DNA from: JAXGXJ01 sp963829545
Lineage (GTDB): Bacteria; Actinomycetota; Thermoleophilia; RBG-16-64-13
Direction of reading: 5' to 3'
NCBI GenBank assembly: GCA_963829545.1
Contig: CAWHIX010000002.1
Location: 1 to 64,000, forward strand
DNA length: 64,000 nt
Part shown: positions 58,880 through 64,000 of the stretch, piece after piece
Position numbering within the stretch: position 1 is the first letter of the stretch
Layout: each line of letters starts with the position of its first letter
Program-made: the position numbers and the translations under genes
Notes under the pieces: model-generated
Told to the model about the DNA's origin: nothing
Seen by the model: only the letters and a program-made list of their open reading frames with translations
Databases searched by the model: none

Positions 58880-59725
58880 ATGCTCGAGCATCCCGGGAAG
58901 GCGTTTCAGAGCAAGACCGGCTACAGCCGGCAGGCCATGGAAGACCACGAACTCGATTGGCGCAGCAAGCCCCCCGAGTACAAGTTCTATCCGCACGCCC
59001 CTGTCATCGCGCTTCCCGACCCTGCCCGCAAGGAAGGGGAGCGGCCGGCTCCGGACCTGTGGAGTTGTGTGGCCGACAGGAGAAGCGTCCGCGCGTTCGG
59101 CCCGACCCCACTCACGCTGCTGCAGTTGTCGCGGGTCTTGTGGGCCGGAAGCGGCCTCACCAGTTCCTTCGTCACGCCGCGCGGACAGGACTTCTACCGA
59201 GCAGCGCCCTCGGCCGGGGCCCTGTATCCCATCGAGACCTACGTGGTCGCCAACCGGGTGGAGGGCCTGGAACCGGGCCTCTACCACTACCGGGTGGCCG
59301 GCATGGACATACTCGAGCGCCCCATGGTCGAGGGAAGCCACGCCCTGGAACAACTGCGCGCTGGCGATCTCAGCGATGAGATACGGCGGGCCGCTCTCGA
59401 TCAGGCCCTATGCGCCAAAGCGGGCGCCGTGCTGGTATGGACGGCCGTCTTCGCGCGGAGTGTCTGGAAGTATCGCGAGCGTGCCTACCGCTACATCTAC
59501 CTGGACGCGGGGCACATCGCCGCCCATGTGTCGTTGGCTGCGGTGGCGGAGGGCCTGGGCAGTTGCCAAGTGGCGGCCTTGTATGACGACGAGGTCAACT
59601 CCCTGCTCGACATCGACGGCCAGGAAGAGGGCACGCTCTACATGACGGCCGTGGGCGTTCCCGCCCGCCCCTTCGGGGGGGCCGGAAGAGTAGATCTCCG
59701 CCATACTGCCAGGCCCAAGGAATAG
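58880..59725 (+). CDS. SagB-type nitroreductase-family protein
   Basis: A 281-residue FMN-dependent oxidoreductase of the SagB/ThcOx group. ATG 58880 follows AGGAGGGAAC. The N-terminal stretch GYSRQAMEDHELDWRSKPPE and the nitroreductase core DRRSVRAFGPTPLTLLQLSR, RAAPSAGALYPIETYVVANR, GLYHYRVAGMDILERP and YIYLDAGHIAAHVSLAAVAE match the family. In peptide-antibiotic clusters SagB oxidises azolines, but no cyclodehydratase or precursor gene is visible here. Stand-alone members are common and their function is unknown. It is followed by a GC hairpin at 59788. Confidence 0.88.
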   Translation: MLEHPGKAFQSKTGYSRQAMEDHELDWRSKPPEYKFYPHAPVIALPDPARKEGERPAPDLWSCVADRRSVRAFGPTPLTLLQLSRVLWAGSGLTSSFVTPRGQDFYRAAPSAGALYPIETYVVANRVEGLEPGLYHYRVAGMDILERPMVEGSHALEQLRAGDLSDEIRRAALDQALCAKAGAVLVWTAVFARSVWKYRERAYRYIYLDAGHIAAHVSLAAVAEGLGSCQVAALYDDEVNSLLDIDGQEEGTLYMTAVGVPARPFGGAGRVDLRHTARPKE

Positions 59726-59787
59726 CCCCAGCGCCGCGAGACGCGCTTCGTGCGCTGCGACCGCGTCGGCTCAGCCACGCACCGGCA

Positions 59788-59816
59788 CCGGCCCCGGGGA
59801 GGCCCCGGCGGGCCGG
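59788..59816. terminator. Nested GC hairpin between convergent genes
   Basis: CCGGCCC (59788-59794) pairs with GGGCCGG (59810-59816), and CGGGG with CCCCG inside it. It is placed between the nitroreductase stop and the convergent acetyltransferase stop. It is a likely bidirectional terminator, although no T-run follows. Confidence 0.45.
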
Positions 59817-59843
59817 CCGAGCGCCGCGCCGGCCGCTATGCGC

Positions 59844-60329
59844 TCAACTGTCCGGGCCCCGTCTGGAGCTGAAGTAGTCGACAGCCGGGTCGTGGACGTA
59901 GCCGATGTGCGCGAAGAAGGCCCGCGAGGGGCCGTTGTCGGATTCGATCAGGGCGGCGATCACATCGATTCCTCGGGCGCGCAGTCCGGCTTCCACCTCG
60001 CTCACCAGCCGGCGAGCGATGCCCCGCCCCTGGTAGCCCGGGGCCACGGCGAGGCGGTTGATCCAGCCCTTGCGGCCGTCGTGGGTGCCGAAGACCACTC
60101 CGACCATCTGCGCCCCGGCGACGCCGCCGGCCCCCTCCCCTTCGTGGGCGGCAGCGGGGATATCGGCCACCAGGAAGACCCCCAGACCGAGCGCCAGTTC
60201 CGCGGCTATCGCCGGTCGACTGTCGCGGCCCAGAGGCTTGTACGGCAGGCCGGCCGCCTTCCAAAGGACCACGACGGCGTCGTAGTCATCCAGGGTGAAG
60301 GGGCGGATGGTGACCGGCGCGGCCGCCAC
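59844..60329 (-). CDS. GNAT-family N-acetyltransferase
   Basis: A 161-residue acetyl-CoA-dependent acetyltransferase. It starts VTIRPFTLDDYDAVVVLWKA, a usual GNAT N-terminus. The acetyl-CoA-binding motif is INRLAVAPGYQGRGIARRLV (Q-x-x-G-x-A). The final block ESDNGPSRAFFAHIGYVHD matches the family C-terminus, as in ypeA-like proteins. Substrate is unknown. It lies two bases after the cupin gene, so the two are probably one unit. Confidence 0.88.
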   Translation of the reverse strand: MAAAPVTIRPFTLDDYDAVVVLWKAAGLPYKPLGRDSRPAIAAELALGLGVFLVADIPAAAHEGEGAGGVAGAQMVGVVFGTHDGRKGWINRLAVAPGYQGRGIARRLVSEVEAGLRARGIDVIAALIESDNGPSRAFFAHIGYVHDPAVDYFSSRRGPDS

Positions 60330-60331
60330 CC

Positions 60332-60775
60332 TCAGGCGCCGAAACCCTCGGCTCCCGCGATTCCCAACGTGATTTCCCGGCTGATCTCCCTCTCGGCGGC
60401 CTCGGCTTCCGCCTTGGTCTCGTAGACCACCTCACGCGGGTAAAGCGCCGGGCAGTGGACCGTATAGAACCTGAGGTCCTCGGTGCCGGTATTGACGATG
60501 TTGTGCCAGGCACCGGCGGGGATGAAGCCGGCCCAGCCCTTCTCGAGGTCGTGTGTCTCTTCGACGTCGTTCTTCTTGGGCCCGAGAGTGAGGCGACCGA
60601 TGCCGCTCTCCACATGCACGAACTGGTCGATGTTCCGATGCAGCTCGGTGCCCACCTCATCCCCCGGTGCCACACTCATTATGGTCAGCTGACTGTATTC
60701 CCCGGTGTACAGGACTTCGCGGTAGTTGGTGTTGGTGGAGGCGAGTTCCTCGATGTTGATCGCCCAGCCGTGCAT
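60332..60775 (-). CDS. Cupin-domain protein
   Basis: A 147-residue single-cupin protein. Cupin motif 1 is ELHRNIDQFVHVESGIGRLT, where the usual G(X)5HXH(X)3,4E pattern is only partly kept. Motif 2 is FIPAGAWHNIVNTGTEDLRF (P-x-G-x-x-H-x-x-x-N). YYTHC-like RFYTVHCPALYPREVVYETK follows. Relatives are annotated as mannose-6-phosphate isomerase-like cupins of unknown role. Start ATG 60775 (MHGWAINIEELASTNTNYRE). It is paired with the acetyltransferase gene two bases downstream. Confidence 0.88.
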   Translation of the reverse strand: MHGWAINIEELASTNTNYREVLYTGEYSQLTIMSVAPGDEVGTELHRNIDQFVHVESGIGRLTLGPKKNDVEETHDLEKGWAGFIPAGAWHNIVNTGTEDLRFYTVHCPALYPREVVYETKAEAEAAEREISREITLGIAGAEGFGA

Positions 60776-60938
60776 GATGCCCCCTTCATCGCGTTTGCCA
60801 GGTGCCTATCCACATTCTTTCACCAAATCGGCCGAATCCGAACATCTGCTGTGAATAATCGGAGCTCAGGCCCCTGCGGAGGTGCGCCGCAAAGGACCAC
60901 GACACGAGAGGGAAATCGTCAGTTCCGCTGAGCAGGCC

Positions 60939-61517
60939 TCAGAAGTGCTGCTCGATCCCTCCGAACCCGTACTGTCTCCCCCGCTCGGTCATACGGATGA
61001 AGTGCCCCAGGCGCTTCTGGAACTCCGCCGGACGGTCGCGGGCTCCTTCGATGAACCCGATGCGGATGCGGATGTAGGCCGGTGAGAAGCCCTGGAAGTT
61101 CTCCCACGCCGTCTCGCTCTGCTCGATAGCCGCCAGGATGTCGGGCGCGATGGTGAAGTTCTCCACCGACAGATCGGGCAGGGACTCGAGGACCTCCGGC
61201 ATCACCCTGCCCTGCGCCACCAGGGAGCGCAGCCTCTCCAGATTCGTCTGCGAGTAGGCGCTCCCCTTTCTCCTCGGCGTGAAGCGCTGCGCATACCTGT
61301 CGGCGTCGAGGGCACGCGCGGTGCTGTCGATCCAGCCGAAGCAGAGAGCCTCTTCGACGGCGTCGTTGTACGAGACGCGAGGCTTTCCCGTGTGCTTCTT
61401 GTAGTAGACCAGCCACACCTGTTTGGCGGTCCGGTAGTTCTCCTCCAGCCAGGCGCGCCAGGCGGCCCGGTCGACGACATGCAGGAGGTCTTCAGGGCGG
61501 GGCGGTTCCATCGTCAC
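60939..61517 (-). CDS. YdeI/OmpD-associated family protein
   Basis: A 192-residue soluble protein. Family blocks are WRAWLEENYRTAKQVWLVYY, KKHTGKPRVSYNDAVEEAL, CFGWIDSTARALDADRYAQR, TPRRKGSAYSQTNLERLRSL and a C-terminal ENFQGFSPAYIRIRIGFIEG with RPAEFQKRLGHFIRMTERGR. The C-terminus is the bacteriocin-protection/OmdA-like region. The family has been linked to peptide resistance in some bacteria, but its biochemical role is not known. Start ATG 61517. It is monocistronic in appearance. Confidence 0.88.
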   Translation of the reverse strand: MTMEPPRPEDLLHVVDRAAWRAWLEENYRTAKQVWLVYYKKHTGKPRVSYNDAVEEALCFGWIDSTARALDADRYAQRFTPRRKGSAYSQTNLERLRSLVAQGRVMPEVLESLPDLSVENFTIAPDILAAIEQSETAWENFQGFSPAYIRIRIGFIEGARDRPAEFQKRLGHFIRMTERGRQYGFGGIEQHF

Positions 61518-61669
61518 TCCCCTGTCACGTGTCTGGGGGCCGCCGCGCCCCTTGCGTCCGCTCCCAAGTGAGCGTCTCCCTCGGTGCGGCCGAATCCCGG
61601 AGACGCGAGCAGCACCGTACCGAGCGCGAAGGCCAGGGCGGCAGTGAGGGCAAGGACGTAGGCCGACAT
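61514..61669 (-). CDS. Small single-helix membrane protein or transporter fragment
   Basis: A frame of about 51 residues starting MSAYVLALTAALAFALGTVL, one strong membrane helix resembling the first helix of DMT/EamA transporters, followed by a polar tail (GFGRTEGDAHLGADARGAAA). There is no clear ribosome-binding site. It overlaps the start of the YdeI gene by 4 bases. It may be a real small protein, a leader, or the remnant of a truncated DMT transporter. Confidence 0.35.
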   Translation of the reverse strand: MSAYVLALTAALAFALGTVLLASPGFGRTEGDAHLGADARGAAAPRHVTGE

Positions 61670-61740
61670 ATCAATCAGAATACCGCTATGATTCGGCGGC
61701 GTCAGGCAACAATGAAGGACCGTGCGCGTTCGCACCGGTC

Positions 61741-63189
61741 ATGGAGCACGCAATGAGCTGGGTCTCCCTCCTCTTTATCTCGCTGGTGGTCTATTGGATC
61801 TTGGTGACGGTCTTTCTGATCGCCGACGACCGTGATCCCACTAAGACCCTTGCGTGGCTCGTATTCCTCGCCGCACTGCCCCTGCTGGGCCTCATCTTCT
61901 ACCTGCTCTTCGGGCGCAACTGGAAGAAGCGCACGGCCCGGAGCGACTGGTGGAGGAAGGTCAGTGCCCTGGCCAGACCCACCATGGAGCGCGTATACGG
62001 CGCGCACGCCGCGGCAAAGGTCGAGGCCCGCGAGCTGGCCGCCAAGTCAGGACAGGAGCGACTCGTCGATGTGATAGCCGGTGCCGACAGAGCTCAGCCG
62101 CTGCCGGCCTGCGACGTCCGCTTGCTTATCGATGGCGGCGCGAAGTTCGCGCGGCTCAAGGAGGAGCTCGCCAAGGCACAGGACAGCATCAACATCCAGT
62201 ACTTCATCTGGGAACACGATCAGTTGACGGCGGAGCTCACCGAGATCTTGTTGGAGCGCCTGGCCGCAGGTGTCGAGGTTCGCGTGCTCAACGACTTCTT
62301 CGGAAACCTTCTGTACAAGAAGGAGGAGATCGAGCGGCTGCGCGCGGCCGGAGCGCACTGCGCCTCCGATGTCAGCGGGATCCAGAAGCTCAACTATCGC
62401 GACCACCGCAAGATAGTGGTCATCGACGGCGTACTCGGCTTCACCGGAGGGATCAACGTAGGCCAGGAATACATCGACGGGAAGCCCCGTTTCGCGTCCT
62501 GGCGCGATACCCATGTTTGTTTCTACGGCCCCTTGGTGGCCGAGCTGCAGAAGCTCTTTGCAGTCCGTTGGCACGAGGTGACGGAAGAGGACTTGTTCCA
62601 GGAGCGGTTCTTTCCGCGAGACTACCCGGAAACGGGCCGCCGCACCCTCGCCCAGGTGGTCTCGTCCAGCGTCGAGAATCCCTGGGAGCCGGCCCATCGC
62701 GCGCATGTCGTCGCCATGTCGCGGGCGAAGGAGCGCATCTGGATACAGTCTCCGTATTTCGTGCCTTCGTCCGACGTCTATCAGACGATGATCAACGCGG
62801 CCCTCTCCGGTTTGGACATACGCTTCATGATGACCGGTGTGCCGGATAAGCGGCTGGTCTACTGGGCCGCCGAATCCTATTTCCGACCGTTCCTGCAAGC
62901 AGGTGGAAAGGTCTACCGGTACAAAGCCGGCTTCTTCCACGCGAAGACCATGACCATCGACGGCGCGCTCTGCGCCATCGGCACCATGAACCTCGATGTC
63001 CGCAGCCTCGAATTGCACAAAGAGCTCATGGTCTGGTTCTACGACCAGGTGATAGCTGAAGAGCACGAAGACGTGTTCCGCAGGGATCTCGAAAGATGCG
63101 AGGAGATCACGTTGGAGACCGTCGCGTCCTGGTCTCGCCCGCGTCGCTTTCGTAATTCCGCCATCCGGTTGGCGTCGAACCTGATCTAG
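61741..63189 (+). CDS. cls: Cardiolipin synthase (phospholipase D superfamily)
   Basis: A 482-residue membrane enzyme joining two phosphatidylglycerols to cardiolipin. Two N-terminal helices (VSLLFISLVVYWILVTVFLI; LAWLVFLAALPLLGLIFYLL) form the usual PLDc_N domain. Two HKD motifs are intact: NYRDHRKIVVIDGVLGFTGG and FFHAKTMTIDGALCAIGTMN. GGINVGQEYIDG and IQSPYFVPSSDVYQTMI are family blocks. The start is ATG 61741 or 61753 (MSWVSLL). The gene converges on the YaiI gene. Confidence 0.93.
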   Translation: MEHAMSWVSLLFISLVVYWILVTVFLIADDRDPTKTLAWLVFLAALPLLGLIFYLLFGRNWKKRTARSDWWRKVSALARPTMERVYGAHAAAKVEARELAAKSGQERLVDVIAGADRAQPLPACDVRLLIDGGAKFARLKEELAKAQDSINIQYFIWEHDQLTAELTEILLERLAAGVEVRVLNDFFGNLLYKKEEIERLRAAGAHCASDVSGIQKLNYRDHRKIVVIDGVLGFTGGINVGQEYIDGKPRFASWRDTHVCFYGPLVAELQKLFAVRWHEVTEEDLFQERFFPRDYPETGRRTLAQVVSSSVENPWEPAHRAHVVAMSRAKERIWIQSPYFVPSSDVYQTMINAALSGLDIRFMMTGVPDKRLVYWAAESYFRPFLQAGGKVYRYKAGFFHAKTMTIDGALCAIGTMNLDVRSLELHKELMVWFYDQVIAEEHEDVFRRDLERCEEITLETVASWSRPRRFRNSAIRLASNLI

Positions 63190-63220
63190 AAGCTTCGGGA
63201 GCGAGCAGCCGGCGAAACGA

Positions 63221-63682
63221 TCAGTCGGCTTCGCACCTCTCCGACAGCAGGCGCGCGAGCGACTCCCTGAACCGTTCCCGGTCTTCCTCCAGGAAGGGGG
63301 AAGGCCCGACGGTGCGGCCTCCGGCGCGTCGGTGGCGTTGCTCCGCATGACGGACGGCAAGTTCCGCGTCGATGGTGGCCATCAAATACTGACGGCCCCG
63401 CGGACTCAGCGCCAGACTACCCCGGCCCAGCGCCATGGCCGCGAGGCCGATGTCGGCCGTCACCACGATGTCGCCCGGAGACAGCCGAGGCACCATGGCA
63501 AAATCGGCGGAATCCCTTCCTGAGGCCACCTGCAGGATCTCCACTCCGGCTCGTCCGGCGTACCTGGCCAGGTTCTGAGAATGGTTCGCCACCAGCACGA
63601 CGAGCAGCGAACGTGAGCGGGCTACAGAGATGGCATCCCGGGTGACGGGACAGGCATCGGCATCGACAAAGATGGTGATCAT
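63221..63682 (-). CDS. YaiI/YqxD-family protein (DUF188)
   Basis: A 153-residue protein of the DUF188 family, a PIN-like nuclease fold. It starts MITIFVDADACPVTRDAISV at 63682, where DADACP is the family signature. VANHSQNLARYAGRAGVE and the acidic blocks GRDSADFAMVPRLSPGDIVV and TADIGLAAMALGRG follow. The C-terminal MATIDAELAVRHAEQRHRRA, GRTVGPSPFLEEDRERF is typical. It is presumed an RNase or RNA-binding protein, with no proven role. Confidence 0.9.
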   Translation of the reverse strand: MITIFVDADACPVTRDAISVARSRSLLVVLVANHSQNLARYAGRAGVEILQVASGRDSADFAMVPRLSPGDIVVTADIGLAAMALGRGSLALSPRGRQYLMATIDAELAVRHAEQRHRRAGGRTVGPSPFLEEDRERFRESLARLLSERCEAD

Positions 63683-63752
63683 CCGCAGACCATCCCGGGT
63701 GCGGACGCGGCGCGCGCACCCGGCGCGCGCCCGACCGTCACGAGAAGAGAGG

Positions 63753-63823
63753 CTGCCCGACAAGGATTCGAACCTTGGCTAACTGATCCAGAGTCAGTCG
63801 TGCTACCGTTACACCATCGGGCA
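63753..63823 (-). tRNA. tRNA-Gln (CTG)
   Basis: A cloverleaf on the minus strand. The acceptor TGCCCGA pairs with TCGGGCA, the D arm is GTGTAACGGTAGCAC, the anticodon arm is ACTGA-CTCTGGA-TCAGT with anticodon CTG, and the T arm is CAAGG-TTCGAAT-CCTTG. The discriminator is G. CCA is not encoded. It lies 109 bases downstream of glnS on the same strand. Confidence 0.95.
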
Positions 63824-63932
63824 AAATGGTCGATGCGCCGCGTCAGAATGGGGACCACGGGCCACCGAGGGCGCATCGGCAGCGAGTTTACCATCGCGGC
63901 GCCGCTCAAGCCCAGCGCGTCATCACCGGTGA

Positions 63933-64000
63933 TCAGCCCCGACCCTGTTTCTTCTCGATCTTGACCCACGCATCCTTCAAGGTCACGGCGCGGTTGAACA
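63933..64000 (-). CDS. glnS: Glutaminyl-tRNA synthetase, C-terminal end only
   Basis: The right-hand edge holds the last 22 codons, reading FNRAVTLKDAWVKIEKK then QGRG and TGA at 63933. The pattern V-F-N-R-x-V-x-L-x-D-x-W-x-K closes bacterial GlnRS proteins. The adjacent tRNA-Gln on the same strand supports the call. The rest of the gene lies outside the window. Confidence 0.8.
   Translation of the reverse strand, partial: FNRAVTLKDAWVKIEKKQGRG

Noticed and set aside
63679..63969. 96-codon minus-strand frame
   Set aside because: It spans tRNA-Gln and YaiI upstream sequence, and the protein is an artefact of reading through a tRNA gene.

Overview
The window is GC-rich bacterial chromosome with two very different halves. 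From about 24.3 kb to 53.6 kb nearly every gene is on the minus strand, in an order close to the Bacillus sigH-to-tilS region: tilS, hpt, ftsH, folate genes (folE, folP, folB, folK), NAD genes (nadA, nadB, nadC), coaX, dus, greA, lysS, mcsA, mcsB, clpC, radA, disA, carD, a PIN/TRAM membrane protein, ispD, ispF, gltX, cysS, rlmB, a Rae1-type nuclease and sigH. CarD, high GC, no visible ctsR and several S-layer-homology (SLH) proteins suggest a deep-branching Actinomycetota-like or high-GC Terrabacteria lineage rather than a classical Bacillus relative. This placement is inference.

The left part (1-24 kb) is accessory and badly broken in reading frame. It holds the end of a CapD/FlaA1-type nucleotide-sugar gene, a phage/plasmid-type primase-helicase, four SLH surface proteins (4.8-9.1, 16.0-19.2, 19.7-21.4, 22.5-24.2 kb), remnants of a PilZ protein, a NarL-type response regulator and a CpaF-like secretion ATPase, a PLP decarboxylase, a lipoprotein, and a toxin-antitoxin pair with an intact toxin and a nonsense-mutated antitoxin. 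Nearly every gene here carries one-base indels. The 24-64 kb half carries only a few, but these include the essential genes gltX and lysS, so at least some are probably sequence errors.

A tRNA-Thr gene lies just beyond the sigH end of the core cluster. Two partial copies of its 3' half plus a few flanking bases occur in direct orientation at 15.08 and 15.75 kb. This looks like attachment-site scars of one or two elements inserted at tRNA-Thr.

From 53.7 to 64 kb are ordinary mixed-strand genes: an AcuC-type deacetylase, a ferredoxin, a GGDEF/HD-GYP protein with a degenerate GGDEF motif, a DUF5658 protein, an MFS exporter, a SagB-type nitroreductase, a GNAT acetyltransferase, a cupin, a YdeI-family protein, a cardiolipin synthase, a YaiI-family protein, tRNA-Gln and the 3' end of glnS.

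The observations most worth following up are an McsB homologue that has lost most recognisable arginine-kinase active-site residues while McsA and ClpC remain intact, an in-frame FolK-NadA fusion, and the tRNA-Thr-derived direct repeats bounding surface-protein cargo.
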